Shown: piece after piece, positions 41,629 through 51,139 of the stretch
Numbering within the stretch: position 1 is the first letter of the stretch
Layout: every line of letters begins with the position of its first letter
Assembly (NCBI RefSeq): GCF_042648405.1
Contig: NZ_JBHRXV010000001.1
Coordinates: 310,001-374,000, forward strand
Direction: 5' to 3'
Source of the DNA: Sphingoaurantiacus capsulatus
Lineage (GTDB): Bacteria; Pseudomonadota; Alphaproteobacteria; Sphingomonadales; Sphingomonadaceae
DNA length: 64,000 nt
Made by a program: the position numbers and the translations under genes
Notes under the pieces: generated by a model
The model's database searches: none
What the model saw: the letters and a program-made list of their open reading frames with translations, nothing else
What the model was told of the DNA's origin: nothing

Positions 41629-42513
41629 CTACGCTCCTATCCCCACCATCGCCGCCACATGGCGCAGCTTGTCGGGGTTCCGCACGATGTAGATCCCCGC
41701 GATCCTGCCGTCGCGAATATCGAGCGCCGTCGTCTGCAGCACATTCCCCCGGTCATAACCGATATAGCCCGGCAGCCCGTCGATGGTGACGCCGCGCACT
41801 AGCTGCACCGCCGGCTGCCCCGCATATTTCTTGGCGATGCCGCGATACAGCCGCAGCACCCGCTCGATCCCGCGGATCGGGTTGCGGAACGCCAGCACCT
41901 TGCCGCCGCCGTCCGATCGGATCACCACATCCTCGGCGAGCAGCGAGGTGAGCGCCGCCAGATCGCCGTCGCGGGACGCCGCGAAAAACGCCTGCGCGAT
42001 CCGGTCGGCCTCGCCGCGTTCCACCGCATAGCGCGGCTTCGCCGCATGGACGTGCTTCCGCGCCCGCACCGCCAGCTGCCGCACCGCCGCGGCATCGCGG
42101 TCGAGCGTCGTCGCCACCTCGCCCAGCGCCACCCCGAACACGTCGTGCAGCAGGAACGCCGCGCGCTCCAGCGGCGACAGCCGTTCGAGCGCCAGCATCA
42201 ATGTCAGGGTGATGTCGTCCGCCGGCTCCTCCGGCTCGACCCCGCCGACCAGCGGCTCAGGGAGCCACGCCCCGACATATTGCTCCCGCCGCACCCGCGC
42301 CGACCGCATATGGTCGAGGCACAGCCGGGTGACGACGCGCGTCAGCCAGGCGGCGGGCACGTCGACCGCCTCCTCCACCCGCTCCCAGCGCAGCCAGGCG
42401 TCCTGCACCACATCCTCGGCCTCGGCGATCGAGCCGAGCATGCGGTAGGCGAGGCGGAGCAGCCGCGGCCGCTCCGCCTCGAACAAGTCAGTGGTGGCGT
42501 CAGGCGACCGCAC
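41629..42513 (-). CDS. ECF sigma factor SigJ type, SnoaL-like C-terminus
   Basis: A 294-aa protein starting at GTG 42513. Region 2 reads RLAYRMLGSIAEAEDVVQDA WLRW in two parts and region 4 reads LSPLERAAFLLHDVFGVALG then EVATTLDRDAAAVRQ. The C-terminal 120 residues look like a SnoaL/NTF2 domain (YAGQPAVQLVRGVTIDGLPG), typical of SigJ (ECF41) factors, in which this domain controls activity without an anti-sigma factor. It overlaps the CMD gene upstream by 14 bp, the usual ECF41 partner, which is likely part of its regulon. Confidence 0.9.
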   Translation of the reverse strand: MRSPDATTDLFEAERPRLLRLAYRMLGSIAEAEDVVQDAWLRWERVEEAVDVPAAWLTRVVTRLCLDHMRSARVRREQYVGAWLPEPLVGGVEPEEPADDITLTLMLALERLSPLERAAFLLHDVFGVALGEVATTLDRDAAAVRQLAVRARKHVHAAKPRYAVERGEADRIAQAFFAASRDGDLAALTSLLAEDVVIRSDGGGKVLAFRNPIRGIERVLRLYRGIAKKYAGQPAVQLVRGVTIDGLPGYIGYDRGNVLQTTALDIRDGRIAGIYIVRNPDKLRHVAAMVGIGA

Positions 42514-42967
42514 GGGCCTCTTCCACCGCCGGATGCGTCGCGCGAAAACCGACCTGCATCCGGTTCCAGACGTTGATCGCGCCGATCAGGAAGGTCAGAT
42601 ACACCCGCTCCTTCTCGCTGAAGGCGGCCTCGACCAGCGCATAATCCTCGTCGGGCGCATGCGTCTCCGACACGCGGGTCAGCGCCTCGGTCCACGCCAG
42701 CGCCGCCCGCTCCCGCGCCGAATACACCGTCGCCTCGCGCCAGCCCGGAAGCAGATGCAGCCGCATGTCGCTCTCCCCGGCCTTCTTCGCGTCGGTGGCG
42801 TGCATGTAGAGGCAGAAGGCACAGCCGTTGATCTGCGACGCGCGCATCTTCACCAGCTCGATCAGGCCATACTCCAGCCCACTCTGCGCAATACTGCCCT
42901 CGAGCGCCACCATCGCCTTGAAAGCGTCGGGGGCGTGGCGGAAGGCGTTGTCGATCCGGGGGGTCAT
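42500..42967 (-). CDS. carboxymuconolactone decarboxylase / AhpD-like protein
   Basis: A 155-aa protein from ATG 42967 with LVKMRASQINGCAFCLYMHA then TDAKKAGE: the CxxC (C-A-F-C) and following His of AhpD-like redox proteins. Such proteins occur next to ECF41 sigma factors, as here (42500-42513 overlap), and act in peroxide defence or aromatic catabolism. No other peroxidase gene is adjacent. The CxxC favours a redox role over decarboxylation. Confidence 0.85.
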   Translation of the reverse strand: MTPRIDNAFRHAPDAFKAMVALEGSIAQSGLEYGLIELVKMRASQINGCAFCLYMHATDAKKAGESDMRLHLLPGWREATVYSARERAALAWTEALTRVSETHAPDEDYALVEAAFSEKERVYLTFLIGAINVWNRMQVGFRATHPAVEEARAVA

Positions 42968-43085
42968 GTCAGGTCTCCTTGGTTGCTGACCTGATGACGG
43001 GGTGGGGTCGGCAGTTGTGACATGGGTGTGCGTTTTTTCCGCTCCCACGCCCGCTCGCGAACTCACCCGTGCCCACACCCTCAAC

Positions 43086-43190
43086 CGTCATACCGGCGAA
43101 AGCCGTCCAGCTTCCCCAATCCGTCATACCGGCGAAAGCCGGTATCCAGTTCGGCCGCCTGTCTGGATACCGGCTTTCGCCGGTATGACG
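43086..43190. repeat. REPIN-like repeat, one and a half copies
   Basis: A partial arm (43086-43110) precedes a full element (43132-43190). Two neighbouring starts of the same arm suggest an incomplete duplication. Confidence 0.85.
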
Positions 43191-43221
43191 GGTGGTGGGT
43201 GGCGCGTGTCGGAAGCACAGC

Positions 43222-43514
43222 TCACGCTTGCAACGTCGCATACAGATCACGCCACTCCGGATTGACCGCCTCGATCAGCTCCAGCTTCCACGCCCGCTGC
43301 CACTCCTTGATCCGCTTCTCGCGCAGGATGGCTTCCGCGATGTCCGCATGCGGCTCGTACCAGACAGCAGCTTCACTTCATGGTCGCGCGTGAAACCCGG
43401 CGCGATACCTTCACGATGCTCGAAGATGCGGCGCGCGAGGTCATTGGTGACGCCGGTGTAGAGCGTCCCGTTCCGGCGGCTCGCGAGGATGTAGACGTAG
43501 CCGCCCTTGTTCAC
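43222..43514 (-). pseudogene. GIY-YIG endonuclease family gene with frameshift
   Basis: The N-terminal 50 codons from ATG 43514 give a clear GIY-YIG protein (MNKGGYVYILASRRNGTLYT, GVTNDLARRIFEHREG). Around 43361-43371 one base appears to be missing: the frame then reads SGTSRMRT, while the +1 frame continues as VWYEPHADIAEAILREKRIK and EWQRAWKLELIEAVNPEWRD, ending at TGA 43222, exactly what the family has. Either a 1-bp deletion or a sequencing error. Confidence 0.8.
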
Positions 43515-43545
43515 GTTCGTAGCCCCCAGTCCGTCTCACTCCACC

Positions 43546-43612
43546 CGTCATACCGGCGAAAGCCGGTATCCAGTTCAGCGGCCGGTCTGGACCGGCTTTC
43601 GCCGGTATGACG
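43546..43612. repeat. REPIN-like palindromic repeat with damaged arm
   Basis: The second arm reads TCTGGACCGGCTTTCGCCGG instead of TGGATACCGG, so four bases are lost. It lies between the GIY-YIG remnant and the GGDEF-EAL gene. Confidence 0.85.
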
Positions 43613-43667
43613 GGTGGTGGGTGTTGCCAAGGCAGCGCGAACGCGCCCGCGCCAGCCACCTCCGCCT

Positions 43668-45902
43668 CTACCCCTTCGCCGTCTCCACCAACCGCGACAC
43701 CTGCCCCGCGCTCATCGGACGGCCCAGCAGATAGCCCTGCAGCTCGTGGCACCCCACGCTCGACAGGAAGCTCCGCTGCTCGTCGGTCTCCACCCCTTCC
43801 GCCGTCACGTTCAGCCCGATGGCGCGCGCCAGATCGATGATCGCGCGGATGATCGCGCTGCCGCCCGCGCCCGGCAGGATCGCGCTCGTAAAGCTGCTGT
43901 CGATCTTGATGCGATCCACGTCGAGATCGCGCAGATGGCTTAAGGACGAATAGCCCGTCCCGAAATCGTCGAGCGCGATGCGGATGCCCTGGTCGCGCAG
44001 TTTGGCGACATTGTCCTTCGCCTCCGGCCCATTGCCCGCGAACGAGCTCTCGGTGATCTCCAGCTCCAGCCGGTCGGGTTCGAACCCCGTCTCGGCCAGG
44101 ATCGCCTTCACCTTGTCGGCGAAGCCGGGGTTCTTCAGCTGCCCCTGCGAGACGTTGACCGCCAGCCGTTCGATCGGCCACGCTCCGGCCGTCCGCGCAG
44201 CTTCCGCCAGCACCCATTCGCCCAAGCGTTCGATCAGCCCCGTATCCTCGGCGAGCGGGATGAACGTCCCCGGCATCAGCAGGCCCTTGGTGGGATGCCG
44301 CCAGCGCACCAGCGCCTCGACGCCCGACAGCTTGCCCGAATGCGTCGCGAAGGTCGGCTGATAGGCCAGCTCCAGCTGCCCGCCCTCGCTCAGCGCCGCG
44401 CGCAGTTCGGCCTCGAGCGACTGCCGGTCCTTGACGAAGGCGTCCATCTCGTCGGCGAAGAACGCAAAGCGCCCGCGCCCGCCCTTCTTCGCGACATAGA
44501 GCGCGATGTCGGCCTTCCTCGCCAGCTCGACCGGGTCGTCCGCGCCATGCCGCCCGGCGAGCGCCACGCCGATGCTCGCGCCGACGAAGCCCTGCCCGCC
44601 CGGCAGGTCGAACGGCTGCGCCATCGCCTCGACGATGCGCAGGCACAGCAGCTCGACCTCCGCCTGCCGGTGAACCCCGCGCTGCACGATGGCGAACTCG
44701 TCGCCGCCCAGCCGCGCCACCGTATCCCCGGCATGCACCTGCTCGCCCAACCGCTTCGCCACCTCGCGGATCAGCGCGTCGCCCGCCGGATGGCCGAGCG
44801 TGTCGTTGATCGCCTTGAAGCGGTCGAGGTCGAGATAGAGCAGCGCCACCGTCGCATCGCCCGGCCCCGGCGCCTCGAGCGCCGCCGCCAGCCGTTTGTC
44901 GAGCAGCGCGCGGTTGGGCAGCCCGGTCAGCGCATCGTGCAGCGCCGCCCGCTGCGCCGCCGCCTCGCTGCGCTGCAAGTCGTTCGTCCGCCGCCGCAGC
45001 CGCGCCAGCAGCAGCGTCACGACGAGCCCGACCACCAGCAGCGCGCCGAGCAGCGGCCAGCGCAGGTCGCGGCTGACTTCCGACCCCGGCTCGAACGGCC
45101 GCCACAGCAGATAGCCGACGGTGCCGAACCGCCCCGCCACCGGCGCCGCCGCCTCGTCGGGTTGCCGCCCGCGCAGGTCCCGCGCGAAATGCGCGCCCTC
45201 GAACTGATATTGCTCGGCGAGCCCCTTCACGAAGCTGCCGTCGAGGTAGCGCACCACGATGTGCACATATTCGTCGCCGGTCTGCTGCGTCAGGTCGCCG
45301 GTTTCCGACACCACGGGTTTCAGGCTGACGATCGCCGGGCGCCCGTTGATCTCGGCGATGTCGGCGACGCCGGGGCTCAGCATCGCGACGCCGGCCCCTC
45401 GCGTCGGCTGCGGCACCCGCTGGCGGCGCAGCTCCGCCACCCGCGGCATCAGCGCGCCGGCGACCGCGGTGAAATTGTCGGTGTCGAGGCGGCGGCCCGC
45501 CTGCATCGCATAGACCGGCCGGTCGTCGGGGCCGAGAATGTAGACGGCGTCATAGCCGTAATATTCCTGCATCCACACGCCGAGATTGCCGTCGATCCAC
45601 GCCATGTCGAGCGGCCGGCGCTGCAACTGCGCCACCGCGTCGTCCCAGACGGTCGAGCCTTCCTGATCGTACCCGACGCGGTCGACGCTCTGCGCCAGCA
45701 CCGTCTCGGCCAGCGCCTCCTGCCGCTCGACCGACACCCGGTCGGCATGGCGGGTCGACCACACTAGCAGCCCGGCGATCACCAGTGCCGTCAGGCCGAC
45801 GATCAGCGTCACCGGCAGCACGAGCTGTCCAAGGAGACCGCGACGCTGGGACCAACTCGACAGGATCAACGCTCCGTTGCCAACGGCCGCCCCATGACTC
45901 AT
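43668..45902 (-). CDS. membrane CHASE4-like GGDEF-EAL cyclic-di-GMP protein
   Basis: A 744-aa protein with start taken at ATG 45902 (ATG 45947 is possible but would overlap the promoter of the divergent porin gene). TM1 is LVLPVTLIVGLTALVIAGLL; a periplasmic sensor domain (YDQEGSTVWDDAVAQL then DMAWIDGNLGVWMQEYYGYD, CHASE4-like) follows; TM2 is PLLGALLVVGLVVTLLLARL. GGDEF is intact at about 399-403 (ARLGGDEFA) and EAL at about 529-531 (SGVEALVRWR) with DDFGTGYSSLSHL. Divergent from torF, 76 bp away. Confidence 0.9.
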   Translation of the reverse strand: MSHGAAVGNGALILSSWSQRRGLLGQLVLPVTLIVGLTALVIAGLLVWSTRHADRVSVERQEALAETVLAQSVDRVGYDQEGSTVWDDAVAQLQRRPLDMAWIDGNLGVWMQEYYGYDAVYILGPDDRPVYAMQAGRRLDTDNFTAVAGALMPRVAELRRQRVPQPTRGAGVAMLSPGVADIAEINGRPAIVSLKPVVSETGDLTQQTGDEYVHIVVRYLDGSFVKGLAEQYQFEGAHFARDLRGRQPDEAAAPVAGRFGTVGYLLWRPFEPGSEVSRDLRWPLLGALLVVGLVVTLLLARLRRRTNDLQRSEAAAQRAALHDALTGLPNRALLDKRLAAALEAPGPGDATVALLYLDLDRFKAINDTLGHPAGDALIREVAKRLGEQVHAGDTVARLGGDEFAIVQRGVHRQAEVELLCLRIVEAMAQPFDLPGGQGFVGASIGVALAGRHGADDPVELARKADIALYVAKKGGRGRFAFFADEMDAFVKDRQSLEAELRAALSEGGQLELAYQPTFATHSGKLSGVEALVRWRHPTKGLLMPGTFIPLAEDTGLIERLGEWVLAEAARTAGAWPIERLAVNVSQGQLKNPGFADKVKAILAETGFEPDRLELEITESSFAGNGPEAKDNVAKLRDQGIRIALDDFGTGYSSLSHLRDLDVDRIKIDSSFTSAILPGAGGSAIIRAIIDLARAIGLNVTAEGVETDEQRSFLSSVGCHELQGYLLGRPMSAGQVSRLVETAKG

Positions 45903-45978
45903 ACCACGGAGAACGGCGTCATGTCTGTTTCGATCCCGAAATAGCATGGCGCGCCAGCGATATGCGAGGCCCGTGATA

Positions 45979-46653
45979 ATGCGTACCGCCCCCACCCTGT
46001 TGACCGCCGCCCTGCTGCTCGGCATCGCCGCGCCCGCCGCCGCCATCGACCTGTCGGCCAGCGTCACCGGCGTCACCGACTATCGCTACCGCGGCATCAG
46101 CCTTTCCGACCGCGACCCCGCCTTGCAGGCGAGCGTCGAGGCCGAGCTGCCCTCGGGAATCTTCCTCGGCGCCTGGGGCTCGACCATCGAGGAATTCGGC
46201 GGTGCCGATACCGAGCTCGACCTCTACGCCGGCTGGGGCGGCGAGAACGGTCTCCTCGACTACAACGCGTCGGTCGTCGCCTACATCTACCCCGGCGGCG
46301 ACAATGTGAACTACGGCGAGGTCCAGGGCGAAGTCGGCCGCAGCCTCGGCCCGGCACGCCTCGCCGTGAAAGTCGCCTACGCGCCCGATCAGAAGAACAC
46401 CGCCGGCGACAACATTTACGTCAGCCCCGAACTGACCGTCGGCCTCCCCCTCACCCCCCTCACCTTCCGCCTGCGCGGCGGCTGGGAGGACGGCTTCTAC
46501 GACCAGAAGCTCGATTGGGAAGCAGGGGTGGACTATGCCCTCGGCCCGGTGACGGCCTTCTTCTCGGTGGTCGGGACGAACTATTCGGGGCCGGCGGAAG
46601 CGGGCAATCTCGGCAAGACCGGCGTGCTGGTCGGCGCAAGCCTGGGGTTCTGA
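45979..46653 (+). CDS. TorF family putative outer-membrane porin (TIGR02001)
   Basis: A 224-aa protein from ATG 45979 with signal peptide RTAPTLLTAALLLGIAAPAA and mature start AIDLSASVTGVTDYRYRGIS then LSDRDPA, the N-terminal signature of TIGR02001 proteins. Repeated beta strands (ELDLYAGWGGENGLLDYNAS) and the end GVLVGASLGF are typical of an outer-membrane barrel. Predicted to be a small porin; substrate unknown. Its stop is 5 bp before a class B repeat. Confidence 0.85.
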   Translation: MRTAPTLLTAALLLGIAAPAAAIDLSASVTGVTDYRYRGISLSDRDPALQASVEAELPSGIFLGAWGSTIEEFGGADTELDLYAGWGGENGLLDYNASVVAYIYPGGDNVNYGEVQGEVGRSLGPARLAVKVAYAPDQKNTAGDNIYVSPELTVGLPLTPLTFRLRGGWEDGFYDQKLDWEAGVDYALGPVTAFFSVVGTNYSGPAEAGNLGKTGVLVGASLGF

Positions 46654-46657
46654 TCTA

Positions 46658-46779
46658 GCCCCTCTCCCTGGAGGGGAGAGGGGTTGGGGAGAGGGTGGTC
46701 GGAAGGCGGGCGCTAACCGGCAACCACCCTCACCCCGCTCGCTGGCGCGAGTCGCCCTCTCCCCTCCAGGGAGAGGGGG
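46658..46779. repeat. class B repeat, inverted orientation
   Basis: Same element as at 39727 in the opposite orientation. It sits between the convergent ends of the porin and MFS genes and supplies the last codons (PSPWRGEGDSRQRAG) and stop of the MFS gene. Confidence 0.85.
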
Positions 46780-48043
46780 TGTCGGCGCCCTTCCCCGCAA
46801 TATCCCGCTCCACAAACCACCCCGCCGCCGCCAGCAGCAGCAAACTGGCCCCGCCGCCTGTCGTCAGCACCCCAAACAGCGCCGCCCGCAACGCCTCCGG
46901 CCCCAGCCGCGGCGTCAGCGCATCTGAAATCACCCCCGTCAGCAACGGCCCGAGCATCGAGCCGATCAGGAAGGTCATCACCAACAGCAACGCATTGCCC
47001 GCCGCCTGGTGCGCATCCGGCACGATGTCCTGCACCAGCGCGAAGGTCGGCCCGCGAAGCCCGCCGATGCAGAACAGCGCCACCGCGATCCCGGCCAAGG
47101 ACGCCCCCGGCGTCCGCGCGGTGAAGGCAACCACATAGGCGCTCGCAAAGCCCAGCACCGCCAGCGCCAGCATCGCCAGCGGCCCGCGCGCACCCCGCCC
47201 GCGCAGGCGGGCGTTGGCCGAACCGAACACGACCGTCCCCAGCAACGCCCCGCCGCCCCACGCCGCGGCGAGGAACAGCAGGATCTCCCCCTGCGCCATG
47301 CCGTAGGATCGCGACAGGAAGGACGCGACCCAGTTGGTCCCCGCCGCCGACCCGAGCAGCGCCGCCGACAACCCGAGCGACAGCAAGGTGAACGACGGAA
47401 TGCGCAGCAGCCGCCATTGCACCCGCGCGAACCCCGCCGCCGCCGGCGTCACGCGCGGCGTCGCCGGCAGCCGCCACGCCAGCAGGATCGCGAACACCAG
47501 CCCGACCACGCCCGCCAACTGGAATATCTGTCGCCACCCGAACATGTCGCTGAGCAGCGCCAGCGCCGACAGCGCCACCGCCATCCCGGCAAAGCCGCCG
47601 CCCGAATAGAGCGACATGGCGATCTGCCGCTGCCGGCTGTCGTAGAGGCCCGCGAGCAGCGAAACCGAGGTCGGCGTCGCCCCCGCCTCGCCGATCGCCA
47701 CGCAGGCGCGCGCCACGAACAGCCCGGCGAGCGTTCCCATCGCGCCGAACACCGCCGTCGCCACGCTCATCGCCGCCAGGCTCGCCACCACGATGGTCTT
47801 GCGGTCCCAGCGATCGGCGAGCCGCGCCAGCGGCAAGGAGGCGACCACATAGAACAGCGAAAAGGCGACGCCCGTGATCAGCCCGATCTGCGTATCGCTA
47901 AGCGCAAGGTCCGCCTTGATCGACGGCGCGAACAGCCCGACCAGCATGCGGTCGAGATACTGGAGCCCGTAGGCACCGGTCAGCAGCAACAGCGTCGGCC
48001 GCGCCGCTCGCCCCTCGCGCAATAGCTTCCACGCCGTCGCCAT
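46730..48043 (-). CDS. MFS transporter
   Basis: A 437-aa protein starting at ATG 48043 (MATAWKLLREG), with twelve hydrophobic segments and the MFS A-loop pattern PLARLADRWDRKTIVVASLA. The sequence GAYGLQYLDRMLVGLFAPSI with LSDTQIGLITGVAFSLFY is typical of the sphingomonad MFS group (ACS-type symporters for organic anions). The final 16 residues are encoded by the class B repeat. Divergent from the AraC regulator, 87 bp apart, which likely controls it. Confidence 0.85.
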   Translation of the reverse strand: MATAWKLLREGRAARPTLLLLTGAYGLQYLDRMLVGLFAPSIKADLALSDTQIGLITGVAFSLFYVVASLPLARLADRWDRKTIVVASLAAMSVATAVFGAMGTLAGLFVARACVAIGEAGATPTSVSLLAGLYDSRQRQIAMSLYSGGGFAGMAVALSALALLSDMFGWRQIFQLAGVVGLVFAILLAWRLPATPRVTPAAAGFARVQWRLLRIPSFTLLSLGLSAALLGSAAGTNWVASFLSRSYGMAQGEILLFLAAAWGGGALLGTVVFGSANARLRGRGARGPLAMLALAVLGFASAYVVAFTARTPGASLAGIAVALFCIGGLRGPTFALVQDIVPDAHQAAGNALLLVMTFLIGSMLGPLLTGVISDALTPRLGPEALRAALFGVLTTGGGASLLLLAAAGWFVERDIAGKGADTPSPWRGEGDSRQRAG

Positions 48044-48130
48044 GGTCGTTTCGCCCCCGACACGTCCCGCAGCGTTCACAACAAGCTGAACTTGTGGTGT
48101 GATGCAAGCGGGGCATGTGAAGGCAGCAGG

Positions 48131-49123
48131 ATGACGGGGCAGACCGCCGCCATCGAGCATATGGCGTTCGACAGCAAAGATTGGCCGGCGGCCGATCGGC
48201 TGGCGCGCTATGCCGCGTTCAACGGTGCCCCCACCCGCGTCAGCGCCGACGGCCCCGCATTCAGCATGCGCGTCGCGCGCTGGCGGCTGCACCGCACCGT
48301 GCTTCACGAACGCCACGGCACCGACGTGGCGCACGACCGGGGCGCGGCAGAGATCAGGGACGGCCTCGACCATCTGCTCATCCACCATGTCGTCGCCGGC
48401 GGCTATGATTCCGACGTGGGCAGCGGCTACCGCGCCGTGCCCGCCGGCCACCTCCTCCTCGTCGACATGCGCCGCCCGATCCGGACGCGGTCGCGCGACG
48501 CGCATGTGCTGACCGTCAGCCTGTCGCGCGAAGCCGCCGCCGCCGTCCTCGGCGATCTCGGCGCCGCGCACGGCCGGGTGCTCGGAGGCACGGGCATCCA
48601 GCCGCTCGCCGATTTCCTCGCCTCACTGACCCGCCATGCCGCGGCGATGCCCCACGCCGCCGCGCCGGCGCTGGCCCAGGCGATCGCCCCACTGCTCGCC
48701 GCCGCGATCGAGGAGCCGGTGGCAGGTGCCGACGACGTCGTGCGGGAGGCGTCGTTCGACCGCGCTCGCCGCGTCATCGAGAACCGTCTCGCCGACCCCG
48801 CACTCGGCACCGAGATGCTGATGGAGCACAGCCGCCTGTCGCGCGCGACGCTCTACCGGCTGTTTCAGCCGCACGGCGGCCTCATGGCGTTCATCACCGC
48901 CCGTCGACTGGAGCAGGCGCGCACCCGCCTCGCCGACCGATCCGACCCGCGCCCGATCGCCGCCATCGCCGCCGATTGCGGCTTCCCCTCCGAAAGCCAC
49001 TTCAGCCGGCGTTTCGCCGCCGCCTATGGCCTGCGCCCCAGCGCCTACCGCGACCAGCTCCTCGCCGCCGCCGCCGGCGCGCCCGACCCCCGCCTGCCGA
49101 TGTGGCTGGGGGAGTTGCGGTAG
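48131..49123 (+). CDS. AraC-family transcriptional regulator
   Basis: A 330-aa protein from ATG 48131 (MTGQTAAIEHMAFDSKDWPA). The N-terminal 190 residues form an AraC_binding_2-like cupin region (LHRTVLHERHGTDVAHDRGA; GYRAVPAGHLLLVDMRRPIR). The C-terminal double helix-turn-helix has LMEHSRLSRATLYRLFQPHG and PIAAIAADCGFPSESHFSRR FAAAYGLRPSAYR in two parts. Divergent from the MFS transporter, so likely a local activator responding to its substrate. Confidence 0.9.
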   Translation: MTGQTAAIEHMAFDSKDWPAADRLARYAAFNGAPTRVSADGPAFSMRVARWRLHRTVLHERHGTDVAHDRGAAEIRDGLDHLLIHHVVAGGYDSDVGSGYRAVPAGHLLLVDMRRPIRTRSRDAHVLTVSLSREAAAAVLGDLGAAHGRVLGGTGIQPLADFLASLTRHAAAMPHAAAPALAQAIAPLLAAAIEEPVAGADDVVREASFDRARRVIENRLADPALGTEMLMEHSRLSRATLYRLFQPHGGLMAFITARRLEQARTRLADRSDPRPIAAIAADCGFPSESHFSRRFAAAYGLRPSAYRDQLLAAAAGAPDPRLPMWLGELR

Positions 49124-49208
49124 GCGCCACTACGGTAGGCACTCCCGGAGTCGACGGGGTTGCGTAATTACGCTAGCGTGCTCCCGTAACGATTGATGGG
49201 GAGGGACC

Positions 49209-49493
49209 ATGCAACTCGTACGTCTCATGTCGCTGGCCGCCGCGTGCGCCTTCATCGGCACCGCCGCGCTGGCGAACAGCGCCGCGCCAGCCGCAAGGGT
49301 CACCACCGTCAGCAGCGGCGACGATCAGCAGATCATCTGCAAGAAGCATCTCGAAACCGGCTCGCTGGTCAGGAAGGCGAAGCGCTGCTTCACCAAGGGC
49401 GAGTGGGAGCGCATCGCGGAGAGCGAGGTGAGGGGAACGCGGCGCATGGTCGAAGAACTCCGGACCCGGCCCAGCGGGGTGGGCGGCAACTGA
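49209..49493 (+). CDS. small secreted protein (94 aa)
   Basis: A 94-aa protein with signal peptide LVRLMSLAAACAFIGTAALA after GGGGAGGGACC. The mature part has IICKKHLETGSLVRKAKRCF TKGEWERIAES in two parts, with two Cys that may pair. It is one of the common small sphingomonad exported proteins without assigned function. No operon partners. Confidence 0.7.
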   Translation: MQLVRLMSLAAACAFIGTAALANSAAPAARVTTVSSGDDQQIICKKHLETGSLVRKAKRCFTKGEWERIAESEVRGTRRMVEELRTRPSGVGGN

Positions 49494-49560
49494 GCGGCGG
49501 CCCTTGATCGGCGGCTGAGGGCGCGAGCTCCGGGCTCCGACGCCCCGCCCACCCAACATC

Positions 49561-49628
49561 CGTCATACCGGCGAAAGCCGGTATCCAGACCATGGTTAGA
49601 CTGGATACCGGCTTTCGCCGGTATGACG
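49561..49628. repeat. REPIN-like palindromic repeat
   Basis: Standard member. Between the 94-aa gene and the HAF array. Confidence 0.9.
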
Positions 49629-49683
49629 GATCGGGGTGTCGGTCGGGCAAATGTGGGCCAGGCACACGCTCTCCAACCTTCAT

Positions 49684-49761
49684 CGTCAGCCCCGCGCAGG
49701 CGAGGGTCCATACTCCGAAACGTCGGCGGTAATGGATCCCCGCCTTCGCGGGGATGACGAT
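49684..49761. repeat. partial GTCATCCCCGCG-class repeat
   Basis: Degenerate copy: left arm CAGCCCCGCGCAGGCGAGGG, right arm GGATCCCCGCCTTCGCGGGG then ATGACG. A related right arm is at 53456. No gene seen in the gap 49494-49959. Confidence 0.7.
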
Positions 49762-49959
49762 GGTGGGAGATAGGCCGGCGGCCTCGCACTCGACTCTACC
49801 GGAATGGCTTGAAAAAAGCCCTCCTTTTCGTCGGCCGGTTTTACATTAACCATAAGCCGTTACGCCGCCGTTCCCTCAAGAATGACGGAAATCTGCGGAT
49901 TCCTGCCGCATGGCGCAGGACTTGCTTCGCGCGCCCCGTCTCAGGGGGAATTCACTGCC

Positions 49960-51105
49960 ATGCGCTCGCTCAAGCTTCTCGCCGCCGCCGCGGGCCTTGC
50001 CGCCGCCCACACCGCCGCCACGCCCGCGCTCGCCGCGCCGACCTATACGCTGACCGACATTGGCGACCTGCCCGGTGGGGCGAACAACAGCCAGGCCTAC
50101 GGCATCAACAATCTCGGCCAGGTGGTCGGCAGCAGTAACGGTACGAATGGGCAAGTCGGCTTCGTCTGGACGAACGGGGTGATGACCGCGTTGCCGAACC
50201 TGCCCGGCGGGAACAATTACAACAGCGCGGCGCGCAGCATCAACGATTCCGGCCAGATCGTCGGGACCGGCGTCGGGCTCGGCGCCAGCGGTCAGGCGGT
50301 CAACCGCGGCGTCATCTGGCAGAACGGCGTCGCCACCTCGATGGGCGACCTGCCCGGCGGCAACGATTACAGTCTGGCCTATGGCATCAACAACAGCGGA
50401 CAGGTCGGCGGCACGAGCGCCGCAACCACGTTTACAACATCCGCCCTGTGGCAGAACGGCAGCCTGACCGACCTGGGTGACTTGCCCGGGGCCTCTTCCA
50501 GCCAGGGTTTCGCGATTAACAGCAGCGGGCACGTGGTTGGCCAGTCGGTTGTTGGCGGCCAGACGAGGGCGACCCTGTTCGCCAACGGTCAGGCCACCTA
50601 TCTCGGCGACCTGCCGGGCGGCCTCGTCAGCAGCATCGCCCGCGACATCGGCGACGCCGGCCACATCGTGGGGCAAAGTTCGACGACCAACGGCGTCAGC
50701 ACCGTGACTCACGCCTTCATGTGGATCAACGGCGTGATGACCGACCTCGGCGACCTTGCCGGTGGCAGCGACGCGAGCATTGCTTACGGCGTCAACAGCG
50801 CCGGGCGCGTCGCGGGCTATGGCTTTGACAACACCGGCGTACAGGCGACGATGTGGTTCGACAGCCAGGTCTTCTCGCTCGCCTCGCTGGTCTCGAACCT
50901 CGGCGGCTGGCGCCTGAACCAGGCGACGGCGATCAACGAGCGCGGCCAGATCGTCGGCTACGGCGCGGTCGGCGGCGTCACCCGCGCCTTCCTGCTGACG
51001 CCCGACAGCTTCGACGACGCGGTCGAGGTGCCGGAGCCGGCGGCGCTCGGCCTGTTCGGTCTCGGCCTGCTCGGGCTGGCGGCGCGCCGCCGCCGCGCCG
51101 CCTGA
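49960..51105 (+). CDS. HAF-repeat PEP-CTERM protein 1
   Basis: A 381-aa protein from ATG 49960 (signal peptide RSLKLLAAAAGLAAAHTAAT). It consists of about seven HAF-type beta repeats (core LTDIGDLPGGANNSQAYGIN, N-N-L-G-Q-V-V-G-S-S, then H-A-F/A-F-x-W x N-G-V-M-T-x-L), which build a propeller-like outer surface domain. It ends VPEPAALGLFGLGLLGLAAR then RRRAA, the PEP-CTERM exosortase signal. First of four similar genes in tandem; probably secreted to the cell surface. Confidence 0.85.
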   Translation: MRSLKLLAAAAGLAAAHTAATPALAAPTYTLTDIGDLPGGANNSQAYGINNLGQVVGSSNGTNGQVGFVWTNGVMTALPNLPGGNNYNSAARSINDSGQIVGTGVGLGASGQAVNRGVIWQNGVATSMGDLPGGNDYSLAYGINNSGQVGGTSAATTFTTSALWQNGSLTDLGDLPGASSSQGFAINSSGHVVGQSVVGGQTRATLFANGQATYLGDLPGGLVSSIARDIGDAGHIVGQSSTTNGVSTVTHAFMWINGVMTDLGDLAGGSDASIAYGVNSAGRVAGYGFDNTGVQATMWFDSQVFSLASLVSNLGGWRLNQATAINERGQIVGYGAVGGVTRAFLLTPDSFDDAVEVPEPAALGLFGLGLLGLAARRRRAA

Positions 51106-51139
51106 TCTCGCTTCCTTTTCGCCAGAAAGACCGGCCCCC

